In this document: positions 9,101-16,777 of the stretch, in pieces
How the letters are laid out: each line of letters starts with the position of its first letter
Numbering within the stretch: the stretch's first letter is position 1
Assembly: GCF_025960875.1 (NCBI RefSeq)
Contig: NZ_JAODLR010000006.1
Location: forward strand, 62,001-126,000
DNA from: Crystallibacter permensis
GTDB lineage: Bacteria; Actinomycetota; Actinomycetes; Actinomycetales; Micrococcaceae
DNA length: 64,000 bases
Reading direction: 5' to 3'
Position numbers and translations under genes: made by a program
The notes under the pieces: generated by a model
The model's input: only the letters and a program-made list of their open reading frames with translations
Told to the model about the DNA's origin: nothing
The model's database searches: none

Positions 9101-10092
9101 AGGAAGAACTTGCACCCCAGACCCGCCGCGCCATCGCCGAATCACTCGGTGCCACCCCCAAGACGGCCAAGCCGGCAAAGCAGGCGAAGGCATCGACGCC
9201 TGCTGCTCCTCAGACCACGGGGATCAGGGAACAGACAGGGCTGACCGAGTGGGCGGGCGGCACGCTTGAACGCGAGGTCAAGCGGTTGGTAGCGGGCCAC
9301 ACGGTCACCGGCTATCCGGCGTTCGTGGATGAAGGCCAGACGGTCGCGCAGCGGATCTATCCCAATGCCGCGGAGCAGGAGTCCGCCATGCGCTCCGGCG
9401 TCATCCGGTTGCTGGCGCTTCGGGTGCCGTCCCCGCAGCGCTACGTGCTGGACCATTTGAACAACACCGAGAAACTCACCTTCAGCCAGAACCCGCACGG
9501 CTCCGTCGCCTCGTTGATCGATGACTGCACGCTGGCGGCCATCGACAAGCTGGTGCCGCAGGAGCTGCCCTGGTCCAGGGAAGAATTCGACCGCCTGTAT
9601 GAGGTAGTCCGTGCGGAACTGATCGACACCGTCTTCTCCGTGACGGCCGTCGTCGAAAAGATTCTCTCCGGCAACCGGCGGATCCAGAAATCGCTCAAGG
9701 CCAGCACGAGCCTGGCCCTGATCAGCGCGCTGAACGATATCAAGAGCCAACTCGAGCAGCTGGTCTACCCCGGTTTCGTCGCCCGCACGGGCTATGCCCA
9801 GCTGAGCCATCTTCCCCGCTATCTGGCCGCGATCGAGCGCAGGCTGGAGAAGCTGCCAACCAACGTGGCGCGGGACGGCCAGCAGATGGCGGCCGTGCAA
9901 AAGCTTGAAGACGAGTACGACGACGCCGTGGCGGCTCTGCGTCCCGGCTCGCGGCATCCCGGGGCGCTGCGTAAGGTGCGGTGGATGCTCGAGGAACTGA
10001 GGGTCAGCTTCTTCGCCCAGGAACTGGGAACGGCCTATTCCATTTCGGAGAAGCGCGTGCGTGCTGCCCTGAACGAGGCCCTCGGCCAGTGA
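6142..10092 (+). CDS. hrpA: ATP-dependent RNA helicase HrpA
   Basis: A 1316-residue DEAH-box helicase, the usual HrpA length. Motif I is GETGSGKT (34-41), motif II is DEAH (131-134), motif III is SATID, and motif VI is in QRSGRCGR. The helicase core is followed by HA2/OB-fold regions and the long HrpA-specific C-terminal domain (DUF3418). HrpA unwinds RNA and acts on stalled or collided ribosomes in other bacteria. Start ATG 6142 (MTLKITYPEM) begins right before the helicase core; the frame is open from 5902, but that stretch has no similarity to the family. Stands alone; a hairpin spans its stop codon. Confidence 0.95.
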   Translation: MTLKITYPEMLPVSERRDDIMAAIAANQVTIIAGETGSGKTTQIPKMCLELGLAEKGLVGHTQPRRLAARTVAERIAEELDVKLGEEVGFQVRFTGQVGRSTRVKLMTDGILLAEIQHDKLLKKYSTIIIDEAHERSLNIDFILGYLKRILPQRPDLKVIITSATIDPERFAKHFGDDEPAPIIEVSGRTYPVEIRYRPLNMPAGTIDSDDELEEDRDPLDAVCDAVDELAGEAHGDILVFFSGEREIRDAADALRARVQTNRRLAGTEILPLYARLSLAEQHRVFSPGTGGRRRIVLATNVAETSLTVPGIKYVIDTGTARISRYSHRTKVQRLPIERISQASANQRSGRCGRVSDGIAIRLYSEEDFEARREFTDPEILRTNLAAVILQMTAMGVARSPKDIENFPFVEPPETRAINDGVNLLRELGALADPGNPADAVREPQASGRGGGRGPRREPGLTAVGHQLAQLPVDPRLGRMIVEAGKRGCVREVMILAAALTIQDPRERPSADSGSKQQQAAELHKRFVDENSDFTGILNLWRYVQDKQKELSSTQFRKLCRTEFINYLRIREWQDLFAQLRQLAKPLGITLSAGSEVDPVGKNDDIHKSLLAGLLSHIGAYEERKREYAGARGTRFAIFPGSALFKKSPEWVMAAELVETSRLWARVAARFDPVWAEEIAPQLLKRTYSEPHWSRRLGSVMAYEKVTLYGVPIIPQRRIQYGRIDRELSRDLFIRHALVEGDWRTHHKFFHRNRALLAEVEELETRTRRRGLRVDDEALFEFYDQRIGENVVSERHFDKWWKAARQENPALLDFDPDALLTEEAEELDAGAFPKIWRQGSFELPLSYEFSPVAPGGTPNPSDGVTAEVPVLFLNQLDPAPFRWQIPGLRADLVTALIKSLPKQVRKNFVPAPDVARTAAAALAEEFVPEEDGLEPSLELVLRRLKGHVVPPGSWNWEVVPPHLRMTFRVVDSRGKVLGEDKDLARLQEELAPQTRRAIAESLGATPKTAKPAKQAKASTPAAPQTTGIREQTGLTEWAGGTLEREVKRLVAGHTVTGYPAFVDEGQTVAQRIYPNAAEQESAMRSGVIRLLALRVPSPQRYVLDHLNNTEKLTFSQNPHGSVASLIDDCTLAAIDKLVPQELPWSREEFDRLYEVVRAELIDTVFSVTAVVEKILSGNRRIQKSLKASTSLALISALNDIKSQLEQLVYPGFVARTGYAQLSHLPRYLAAIERRLEKLPTNVARDGQQMAAVQKLEDEYDDAVAALRPGSRHPGALRKVRWMLEELRVSFFAQELGTAYSISEKRVRAALNEALGQ

Positions 10093-10120
10093 CGCCGGAC
10101 GGACGGCCCGGCGTCACTGG
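10086..10120 (+). terminator. bidirectional hairpin between hrpA and the HIT gene
   Basis: A 13-bp perfect stem (CCAGTGACGCCGG / CCGGCGTCACTGG) with a 9-base loop. The hrpA stop TGA lies in the left arm, and the HIT gene ends at the next base. No T-run on either side. Confidence 0.6.
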
Positions 10121-10549
10121 CTAATCTGCCGGGACGAATTCGCCGTAGCCGGCGTCGCGCAGTCCCGTGCGCAGTTGCCGGGCGTTGTTCTCCATACGTT
10201 CGGGATCCGGGTTCTGCTCTGCCCGCTTGAAATCGAACTCGGCTTCCGAGCTGGCCGGCCACACGTGGAGGTGGAGGTGGTCCACCTCGAACCCGGCGAT
10301 GATCATGCCTGCCCGCGGCACGCCGAACGCCTCAACCTGCACCTTGCCGATGGTCTGGGCAACGGCCGTCACCTTCTGCCACAGCTCCGCCGGCGCGTCC
10401 GTCCAGCGGTCCACTTCCTGACGCGGAACCACCAGCGTGTGGCCATCGGCCAGCGGGCCGATGCTGAGGAAAGCAACGACGTCGTCGTCCTTCCACACGA
10501 ATTTGCCGGGGATCTCACCGTTGATGATTTTCGTGAACAGGGTGCTCAT
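10121..10549 (-). CDS. HIT-family nucleotide hydrolase/transferase
   Basis: A 142-residue histidine-triad protein. The HIT motif HLHLHV (91-96) is complete, and the N-terminus TLFTKIINGEIPGKFVWKDD is typical of the Hint/YcfF-like branch that hydrolyses nucleoside phosphoramidates and related compounds. It overlaps the upstream alcohol dehydrogenase gene by 4 bp (ATGA), so both are translated from one message. Exact substrate unknown. Confidence 0.9.
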   Translation of the reverse strand: MSTLFTKIINGEIPGKFVWKDDDVVAFLSIGPLADGHTLVVPRQEVDRWTDAPAELWQKVTAVAQTIGKVQVEAFGVPRAGMIIAGFEVDHLHLHVWPASSEAEFDFKRAEQNPDPERMENNARQLRTGLRDAGYGEFVPAD

Positions 10550-11607
10550 GCTGTCTCCTTCACAGATGCTATATCCAGGACAAACCGGTACTGCACATCA
10601 CCGGCAACCATGCGGTCGTACGCGTCATTGAGCTGGTCGGCGGTGACCATTTCGATATCGGAAGTGATGTTGTGTTCGGCGCAGAAATCCAGCATCTCCT
10701 GGGTCTCGGCGATCCCGCCGATCATGGAGCCGCCGTAGGCGATGCGCTTGCGGATGAGCGCGCCAACCGGAACCGGTGGCATGTCATCCGGTGGCAACCC
10801 CAGCTGGATGAGCGCGCCATCCCTGCGGATGGTCCGCAGGTAGGGACCGAGATCGTGGGCAGCGGCGACGGTGTCGATGATCAGGTCGATGCTGTCCCGG
10901 ACGTGCGCCATCGCGGCGCGCTCCGAGGAGAGGACTACCCGGTCTGCCCCCAGTACGCGGGCTGCCTCGGCCTTGCCTTCCGACGTAGTGAACACCGTGA
11001 CCTCGGCGCCCATGGCCTTGGCGAGCTTGACGGCCATGTGCCCGAGGCCGCCCAGACCCACAACACCCACCGAGTCGCCGGCCTCCACGCCGAAGTACCT
11101 CATGGGTGAGTAGACGGTGATGCCGGCACACAGCAGCGGGGCGGTGGCCGCCGGGTCGAGGCTCTCCGGAACGCGCAGACAGTAATTTTCGTCGACGACG
11201 ATCGAGGTGGCGTAGCCGCCCTGGGTAGGCTCGCCCCCGCGCCGCCGATCGGGCACACCGTACGTACCGGTGGAGCCGTTCTCGCAGTACTGTTCCAGGC
11301 CCTCTTCGCAGCTGACGCATTCGCGGCAGGAATCCACCAGACAGCCCACGCCTACCAGATCACCGATCGCGTGGAGCGTCACGTCCTGTCCAATCCCCGT
11401 CACCCGTCCGACGATCTCGTGGCCGGGCACCAGCGGATACCGCGACGGCCGCCACTCGCTGCGCACAGCATGCACATCCGAATGGCACAGTCCGCAGAAG
11501 GCAATCGCGATTTCCACGTCGTGGGGTTCGGGCTCACGCCGCTCGATCTGCAGGGGAAGAAGCCCCGACGTCGGCGATGTCGCGGCATAGGCCTGCGCGG
11601 TGCTCAT
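10546..11607 (-). CDS. zinc-dependent NAD(P) alcohol dehydrogenase (YahK/cinnamyl-alcohol type)
   Basis: A 353-residue medium-chain dehydrogenase. Catalytic zinc ligands lie in FCGLCHSDVH and PGHEIVG; the structural zinc site is CRECVSCEEGLEQYC. The Rossmann motif is GLGGLGHMAVKLAK, followed by TTSEGK, which fits NADP-preferring YahK/CAD-like aldehyde reductases. Start ATG 11607 has AAGGAG at ideal spacing; the frame is open further upstream to 11676 but lacks a binding site there. First gene of a two-gene operon with the HIT protein. It reduces aldehydes or oxidises alcohols in the cytosol; the substrate is unknown. Confidence 0.9.
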   Translation of the reverse strand: MSTAQAYAATSPTSGLLPLQIERREPEPHDVEIAIAFCGLCHSDVHAVRSEWRPSRYPLVPGHEIVGRVTGIGQDVTLHAIGDLVGVGCLVDSCRECVSCEEGLEQYCENGSTGTYGVPDRRRGGEPTQGGYATSIVVDENYCLRVPESLDPAATAPLLCAGITVYSPMRYFGVEAGDSVGVVGLGGLGHMAVKLAKAMGAEVTVFTTSEGKAEAARVLGADRVVLSSERAAMAHVRDSIDLIIDTVAAAHDLGPYLRTIRRDGALIQLGLPPDDMPPVPVGALIRKRIAYGGSMIGGIAETQEMLDFCAEHNITSDIEMVTADQLNDAYDRMVAGDVQYRFVLDIASVKETA

Positions 11608-11701
11608 GGATCTCCTTGGATTCGGCGCTGGCAGGGGCTGGCCCAACGGCGGCGGTTGGGGGCGGCCAAGACTCATACAGCGACGCTACCCTGTTGCCGC
11701 A

Positions 11702-12601
11702 TCAGCCTGCCAGTTGCGAACGCGGCGCTGTCCCTGGTTCAGAGGTGGCGTCGACCGCGTGCCCGCCCGGCTCGCTTCCCAAAGCCACTGGCAGTTCCGA
11801 ACGTTGCGACCACTGCGACCAGGAACCGGGGAACAAGGCCGCCTCGAGGCCGGCGTGGGCCAGCGCGGCAACCTCATGGGCCGCCGTAACGCCAGACCCG
11901 CAGTAGACTCCAATCGCCCGGCCCGGCAGCACACCCAGCTCGCCGAATCTGGCGGCCAGCCGTTCCGGGGGCAGGAACCTGCCCGCTGCATCCAGATTGG
12001 AGCCGGCCGGAGCGTTGACGGCGCCGGGGATATGACCCGCCTTCGGATCCACCGGTTCGTTCTCGCCGCGGTACCGCTCCGGTGCCCTGGCATCGAGCAG
12101 CAGCCCGTAGCTGGTAAACTCCGTGACTTCGTCGAGTTCCAGCACGGGCATGTGGCCCGGCTTCAAGGTGACGCAGCCGAGGCTTGGCATTTCGTCGCCG
12201 CGATCGGTTTCAAAGCCCGCATCCCGCCAGGCTGCCAGTCCGCCGTCGAGCAGGAAGACGTTGACAAAGCCGCCGTCTTTGAGCAGCCACCACAGCCGTG
12301 CGGCGGATAGCCCGCCCACATTGTCATAGGCGACCACAATATCCCCGTTGTTAATTCCCCATTCCCGTGCTGCTTCCTCGAAAGCGGCAGCGTCCGGCAG
12401 CGGATGGCGCCCGGCCCGCGGGGACGGCGGTGCGGCCAACTGCGTTTCCAGATCGACGTAGACAGCGCCGGGAATGTGCTCGCCAAGATAGTGTTCGCGG
12501 CCGTGGGGGTCGCCCAGCGCCCAGCGGACATCGAGTACAACCGTGCGGAGGCCGGAGGTCATCCGGTCCTGCAGGGTCCGTACGTCCATCAGAGTCCTCA
12601 T
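11702..12601 (-). CDS. sulfurtransferase (two rhodanese domains)
   Basis: A 299-residue thiosulfate/3-mercaptopyruvate sulfurtransferase. There are two rhodanese domains; the C-terminal one holds the active-site loop CGSGVTA with the catalytic Cys at about 234. The CG[ST]GVT form of the loop is typical of mercaptopyruvate sulfurtransferases. The N-terminal domain has the usual VLDVRW and IPGAVYVDLE motifs. Start ATG 12601 follows AGGAGG at 8 bp; an upstream in-frame start (12682) would overlap the next gene and has no good signal. It lies 78 bp downstream of the MBL hydrolase and is probably cotranscribed. Confidence 0.9.
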   Translation of the reverse strand: MRTLMDVRTLQDRMTSGLRTVVLDVRWALGDPHGREHYLGEHIPGAVYVDLETQLAAPPSPRAGRHPLPDAAAFEEAAREWGINNGDIVVAYDNVGGLSAARLWWLLKDGGFVNVFLLDGGLAAWRDAGFETDRGDEMPSLGCVTLKPGHMPVLELDEVTEFTSYGLLLDARAPERYRGENEPVDPKAGHIPGAVNAPAGSNLDAAGRFLPPERLAARFGELGVLPGRAIGVYCGSGVTAAHEVAALAHAGLEAALFPGSWSQWSQRSELPVALGSEPGGHAVDATSEPGTAPRSQLAG

Positions 12602-12678
12602 GAGATCTCCTCCTGAACTGTTGCCGGCCCCGTTGCCGGCGGATGTGCTGCTGCCCAAGGGTTCGGGCAGCTGGGTTT

Positions 12679-13335
12679 TCACACTGTGACGCTCTGCCCC
12701 GGCTCCAGATGCTCGTAGCGCGTGCCGTACCGTTCGCCGAAAGACGTCACATGTTTTTCGACAATACCCTTGCCCGCGCTGTTCAGCAGGCCGTCATGAA
12801 TCGGGAACGCCCGCTCTGCGCGCATTGCGGTGACAAAATCGATCACCTCACCGACTTTGGACCAGGGGGCGTGGATCGGCACCAGTACCGTTGAAACCTG
12901 CAGGCCATGGGGCACGATAAAGGAATCCCCCGGGTGGTACACCTCGTCATTAATCAGGTAACCAATGTTGGCCACCACGGGGATGTGCGGGTGGATCAGG
13001 GCGTGCTGCCCGCCAAACGTGCGGATGTCGAAGCCGGGGATCGAAAACCGGGTTCCGGAGTCCGATGCATGGATTCGCGCGGCGGCCTCGGGCACCAGCG
13101 CACGCAGTTCCTCGGCCACACCTGACGGGGCGTAGACCTGCAATTCCGGCATGGCAAGGATGGCGGAAGGCAGCCGCTCCCGGTCGACATGGTCCTCGTG
13201 TTCGTGAGTAATCAGGACGGTGCCGGCACCGTCCAGAGCCTGGTCGACTTCGGAAAGGTTTCCGGGATCGAGGACCAGCACCTGGCCGTCGCGCTCAAGC
13301 CTGACACATGCGTGGGTGTACTTGGTTAGCAGCAT
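12679..13335 (-). CDS. MBL-fold metal-dependent hydrolase
   Basis: A 218-residue beta-lactamase-fold protein. The metal motif THEHEDHVD gives ligands H44, H46, D48 and H49; further ligands are in YHPGDSF and PIHDG. It resembles the UlaG/YcbX-like single-domain hydrolases, whose substrates are mostly unknown. It lies just upstream of the sulfurtransferase on the same strand, which hints at sulfur or thiol chemistry but does not prove it. Divergent from zur. Confidence 0.85.
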   Translation of the reverse strand: MLLTKYTHACVRLERDGQVLVLDPGNLSEVDQALDGAGTVLITHEHEDHVDRERLPSAILAMPELQVYAPSGVAEELRALVPEAAARIHASDSGTRFSIPGFDIRTFGGQHALIHPHIPVVANIGYLINDEVYHPGDSFIVPHGLQVSTVLVPIHAPWSKVGEVIDFVTAMRAERAFPIHDGLLNSAGKGIVEKHVTSFGERYGTRYEHLEPGQSVTV

Positions 13336-13446
13336 GGTCCCAGCCTACCCAGCCGGTGCCATCCGGCAACCGGTCCCGGGCCGGCTGATAGGCTGGAGAT
13401 CAGCCTTCAGGCCGCACCACCCGCTGTCAAGGAGACCTCCCACGCA

Positions 13447-13884
13447 ATGTCGACCCCCTCTGCCGATTCCCAGGCGCCCCGCCGCGGTTCCGAGCAACGA
13501 GTGACCCGGCAGCGGCTCGCCGTCAGCGGCGCGCTGGACAGCCTCGATGATTTCGTCAGTACCCAGGAACTGCACCGGCTGCTGCACGGCCGCGGTGACT
13601 CCGTCTCGCTGGCTACCACGTATCGGATTCTGCAGTCCATGGCCGAGGACGGGCAGGTGGATGTGCTGCGCAAGGACGACGGCGAGGCCGTGTACCGGCG
13701 CTGCGCCGTTGAGCACCACCATCACCACCTGCTCTGCAGGGACTGCGGCAAGGCCGTGGAGATCGAGGCGCCGGCAGTGGAACAGTGGGCCTCCCGTGTT
13801 GCGGCCGAACACGGCTACACGCAAGTCGCACACACCGTGGAAATGTACGGGCTCTGCCCGGAATGCAGCGCTAAGCGGCAGTAA
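13447..13884 (+). CDS. zur: Fur-family zinc uptake regulator Zur
   Basis: A 145-residue Fur-family repressor. The N-terminal winged helix has TRQRLAVSGALDSL and SLATTYRILQSMAEDG. The dimerisation half has a histidine-rich stretch (HHHHH) and two CxxC pairs, CRDC and CPEC, for structural zinc. Zur with zinc bound represses zinc import genes. Here it lies tail to tail with the znu operon, and the two genes overlap by 14 bp at their 3' ends, so it is almost certainly its regulator. Confidence 0.9.
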   Translation: MSTPSADSQAPRRGSEQRVTRQRLAVSGALDSLDDFVSTQELHRLLHGRGDSVSLATTYRILQSMAEDGQVDVLRKDDGEAVYRRCAVEHHHHHLLCRDCGKAVEIEAPAVEQWASRVAAEHGYTQVAHTVEMYGLCPECSAKRQ

Positions 13885-14773
13885 CTTTCACCGCAGCGAT
13901 GTCCAGGGAAGCACTTCGACGTGTCCTGCCCAGCTTGTCGCGCCGTGCACCGATCAACCGGCAGACCAGGTAGATCAGGAACGAGATCGTGGTGACGTAG
14001 GGGCTGATCGGAATCCGCCCGCCCAAAGCCAGCAGAATGCCACCCACCACGGAAACCAACGCGAAGATTACGCTCAAGCCGACCACCAGGCGAGGCGAAG
14101 CGGTGACCCGAAGTGCGGCAGCAGACGGTGTGATGACCAACGCCAGCACCAGCAGCGCGCCCACTATCTGGATGGACAGGGCGACCGCCAGGCCCAGCAG
14201 GAACATGAACCCGATGGCCAGCTTGCCCACGGGCACTCCCCGGGCTTCGGCAAGATCCGGATCCGCGCTGGCAAACGTCAGGGGCCGCCAGATCGCCAGC
14301 AGGGCCACGATGACGAACAGCGAGCACCCCAGCATCACATTCAGTTGCACGGTGTCTACCGAGACGATCTGCCCGGTGAGCAGGCCGAACTTATTCGCGG
14401 ACCTGCCCTCGTACAAGGACAGGAAAAGAATGCCCAGGCCCAGACCGAACGGCATGATGACCCCGATGATGGAGTTCCTGTCCCGTGCCCGCATGCCCAT
14501 GACGCCGAGGATGACAGCGGCAACCACGGAGCCCAGCAGCGAGCCGAAAACCACGTTGGCGCCGATGAGGAGCGCGAAGGCGGCGCCGGCGAAAGACAGT
14601 TCGGCGATGCCGTGGACGGCGAAGGCCAGATCCCGCATCATGACGAAGGTTCCGATGAGCCCGCCGACCAGGCCGAGCACGGCTCCGGCGATGAGCGAGT
14701 TGGTCACCAGCGGAAGCAGCTGCGAGTAGTCTTCGAAGTTGAAGACCGCGTTCATGAACTCGTTGAGGTCCAT
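13871..14773 (-). CDS. znuB: zinc ABC transporter permease ZnuB
   Basis: A 300-residue ABC-3 family membrane protein with about eight helices. Family landmarks include AGAVLGLVGGLIGTFVMMRD, HGIAELSFAGAA and VGALLVLALVITPSAAA. It is the last gene of znuA-znuC-znuB on the minus strand, 2 bp after the ATPase. Tail overlap with zur supports zinc as the cargo. Confidence 0.9.
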   Translation of the reverse strand: MDLNEFMNAVFNFEDYSQLLPLVTNSLIAGAVLGLVGGLIGTFVMMRDLAFAVHGIAELSFAGAAFALLIGANVVFGSLLGSVVAAVILGVMGMRARDRNSIIGVIMPFGLGLGILFLSLYEGRSANKFGLLTGQIVSVDTVQLNVMLGCSLFVIVALLAIWRPLTFASADPDLAEARGVPVGKLAIGFMFLLGLAVALSIQIVGALLVLALVITPSAAALRVTASPRLVVGLSVIFALVSVVGGILLALGGRIPISPYVTTISFLIYLVCRLIGARRDKLGRTRRSASLDIAAVKVTAA

Positions 14774-14775
14774 GC

Positions 14776-15642
14776 TCAGTCCTCCCCGCCGTGGTGATGG
14801 GTGGTGGCGTCCGGCAATCCGACCACGATGATGCGGCCCTCGTTATGGATGACTTCGACGTGGCTGTTGTACATGTCCGACAGGACTTCGGTGGTCATAA
14901 CATCTTCAGGCGCCCCGACCCGGAACTGGCCGCCCGCCAAATACAGCACCCGGTCCACGTAATCGATGATCGGGTTGATTTCGTGCGTCACGAACACCAC
15001 GGCGCTGTTCTGCTCATGGCATTGCGTATTGATCAATGCACTCACTGCCTGCTGATGGTGCAGGTCCAGCGACAGCAGCGGCTCATCGCACAGCAGCACC
15101 TTGGGATCCGTAGCCAGCGCCTGGGCGGCCCGCAGCCGCTGTTGCTCGCCGCCGGAGAGCAAGCCGACCGGAGCCTCGGCATAGGACGCGGCACCCACCA
15201 AATCCAGCAGTTCGTCCACGCGCCGGCGGTGCTTGCGCCCATTGAGCCGGACGCCCCAGCGATGACCGTCCAGGCCGAGGCCAACAAGGTCCCTGGCGCG
15301 CAGGGGCGTGCCTGGGACAAATGACTTCTGCTGCGGGATGTAGCCGATATCGCGGCTCCCCCGCGCGACCGAACTGCCGTTGATACGCGCACTTCCGTGC
15401 GTCAGCGGCTGCAGCCCGAGCAGTACCCGCAGGAAACTCGTCTTGCCGGATCCGTTCGGCCCGAGCACTGCAAAGAACTCGCCCGGGTTGATCTCGAGGT
15501 CCAGATCATGCCACAGCACGCGGTTGCCAAAGGAAAGGGAGGCCCCCTGCAGGCTGACGGCGGGTGTTGTCACACGGTTCCTTGTACTCGGTCCGGTTGG
15601 CTGGGACAAGTCAATCACAGTACTGCTGGTCATGGTCGTCAC
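14776..15642 (-). CDS. znuC: zinc ABC transporter ATP-binding protein ZnuC
   Basis: A 288-residue ATPase: Walker A GPNGSGKT (61-68), signature LSGGE (162-166), Walker B VLLCDE (182-187), switch His in FVTHE. The C-terminus ends in a histidine-containing tail (ATTHHHGGED), common in zinc transporter parts. It stops at the base before the permease region and starts directly after the znuA stop. It drives zinc import with ZnuA and ZnuB. Two nearby ATG codons compete as start; I kept the first. Confidence 0.9.
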   Translation of the reverse strand: MTTMTSSTVIDLSQPTGPSTRNRVTTPAVSLQGASLSFGNRVLWHDLDLEINPGEFFAVLGPNGSGKTSFLRVLLGLQPLTHGSARINGSSVARGSRDIGYIPQQKSFVPGTPLRARDLVGLGLDGHRWGVRLNGRKHRRRVDELLDLVGAASYAEAPVGLLSGGEQQRLRAAQALATDPKVLLCDEPLLSLDLHHQQAVSALINTQCHEQNSAVVFVTHEINPIIDYVDRVLYLAGGQFRVGAPEDVMTTEVLSDMYNSHVEVIHNEGRIIVVGLPDATTHHHGGED

Positions 15643-16620
15643 TTAGGCCGCGAGCACGGTGGAAATATTGTCCAGATTGCTGCCCATCCACGACACGTAG
15701 TCCTGGCCTTCGGGCAGCGTTTCAGTGAAAACAACGACGGCGACGCCGGCCTCTTCCGCCAAGGCACGCAGCTGTTGCGTCTGGGGGCCTTCTGTCTGCT
15801 CGTTGTAGGCCACGAAGCTGACGGTTCCCCCGCTGATCAAGTCCTGGGTCTCCTTGACGGCAACCGGCGCGGCATCGCTGCCCTCTTCGACCGCCTGCAG
15901 GAAGTCGGCCGGAGTCTCGTTGTGCAGGCCGAGCGCCTCGAGCAAATAATGCGGCACGGGATCCGTGGCCGCCACCTCGGCATTGCCAGCGCGTTCGGCC
16001 AGCGCATCGCGCTCCTGCACTAAGGCGTCGATGTCCTCGTTGAAGGCGGCGCTGTTGGCCTCAAACGTCGCGGCATTGGCTGGATCCAGCTCGCTGAGCT
16101 TTTCGGCGACGACGGCGGCCATCTTGCCCATGGTTTCGAAGTCATACCAGACGTGTTCGTTCAGGCCTTCAACATGTCCGTGGCCTGCGTGCTCGTCGTC
16201 GGCTTCCGGTTGGGCCGATTTCCCGGTCTGCCCGGCCAAACCGGAGACGTCCACGGCGGTGACGACGTAGTCGTGGTCCTTGTCGGTTTCATCGACCAGA
16301 CCGTGCAGGAAGGGGTCATATCCGCCACCGTTTTCGATGACGACATCCGCTTCGGACACGGCGAGCTTGTCTCTGGCGGTTGCCTCGTAGGAGTGGGGGT
16401 CCTGCGAGATCTTGTTGATGATGGAGGTCACCTCCACGGCCTCCCCGCCGATAGTGGCCGCCAAGTCGCCGTAGACATCGGTGGATGCCACGACCTGGAC
16501 CTTTCCGGCTTCCCCGCCATCCGTCCCACCGGTTTCGGAGCTACCTTGGCCGCAGGCCGAAAGCATCAGTGCGAGTCCGGCGACACCGGAAATAGCAGTC
16601 AGACCACGGAACGGCCGCAT
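15643..16620 (-). CDS. znuA: zinc ABC transporter substrate-binding lipoprotein ZnuA
   Basis: A 325-residue cluster A-I metal-binding protein. The signal peptide ends in LMLSAC with a lipoprotein Cys, followed by GQGSSETGG. Metal-binding landmarks are SQDPHSYEAT, NGGGYDPF, a His-rich loop (DDEHAGHGHVEG) followed by HVWYDF, and FVAYNEQTEG. The His-rich loop is a zinc-transport hallmark. ATG 16620 has GAGG at good spacing; a GTG two codons upstream is possible. A Zur-like box lies 23 bp upstream of the start. Confidence 0.92.
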   Translation of the reverse strand: MRPFRGLTAISGVAGLALMLSACGQGSSETGGTDGGEAGKVQVVASTDVYGDLAATIGGEAVEVTSIINKISQDPHSYEATARDKLAVSEADVVIENGGGYDPFLHGLVDETDKDHDYVVTAVDVSGLAGQTGKSAQPEADDEHAGHGHVEGLNEHVWYDFETMGKMAAVVAEKLSELDPANAATFEANSAAFNEDIDALVQERDALAERAGNAEVAATDPVPHYLLEALGLHNETPADFLQAVEEGSDAAPVAVKETQDLISGGTVSFVAYNEQTEGPQTQQLRALAEEAGVAVVVFTETLPEGQDYVSWMGSNLDNISTVLAA

Positions 16621-16642
16621 GGACACCTCGATCTACTCATAA

Positions 16643-16657
16643 TGAGAATCAATACCA
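16643..16657 (-). promoter_or_regulatory. candidate Zur box upstream of znuA
   Basis: The 15-mer TGAGAATCAATACCA matches the Fur/Zur 7-1-7 pattern TGATAAT-N-ATTATCA in 6 of 7 left-arm and 5 of 7 right-arm positions. It overlaps a smaller palindrome CTCAT-A-ATGAG (16636-16646). Position 23 bp from the znuA start fits a repressor site. Confidence 0.45.
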
Positions 16658-16681
16658 ACAGGGAACTTTTCCAGTGTAACG

Positions 16682-16702
16682 TAACGCGAACCGTTCGCAT
16701 TA
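16682..16702. promoter_or_regulatory. 21-bp palindrome upstream of znuA
   Basis: TAAC-GCGAAC-C-GTTCGC-ATTA: a perfect 6-1-6 inverted repeat with outer arms TAA/TTA matching and one mismatch between. It lies about 60 bp upstream of znuA. It is unlike the Fur-type pattern, so it could be a second operator, for example for another regulator or a diverged Zur site. Confidence 0.4.
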
Positions 16703-16739
16703 CCATCAATGCCTACTGCTGCTGTCTGCTGCCTGATGG

Positions 16740-16765
16740 GGCCCGGAGCCGTGACGCTCCGGGCC
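16740..16765 (-). terminator. hairpin after the CNNM/HlyC gene pair
   Basis: A 10-bp perfect stem GGCCCGGAGC / GCTCCGGGCC with a 6-base loop, 13 bp beyond the stop of the minus-strand gene ending at 16778. There is no T-run, so it may act as a Rho-dependent end or an RNA stabiliser. Confidence 0.5.
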
Positions 16766-16777
16766 GGAGTCTCCGGA

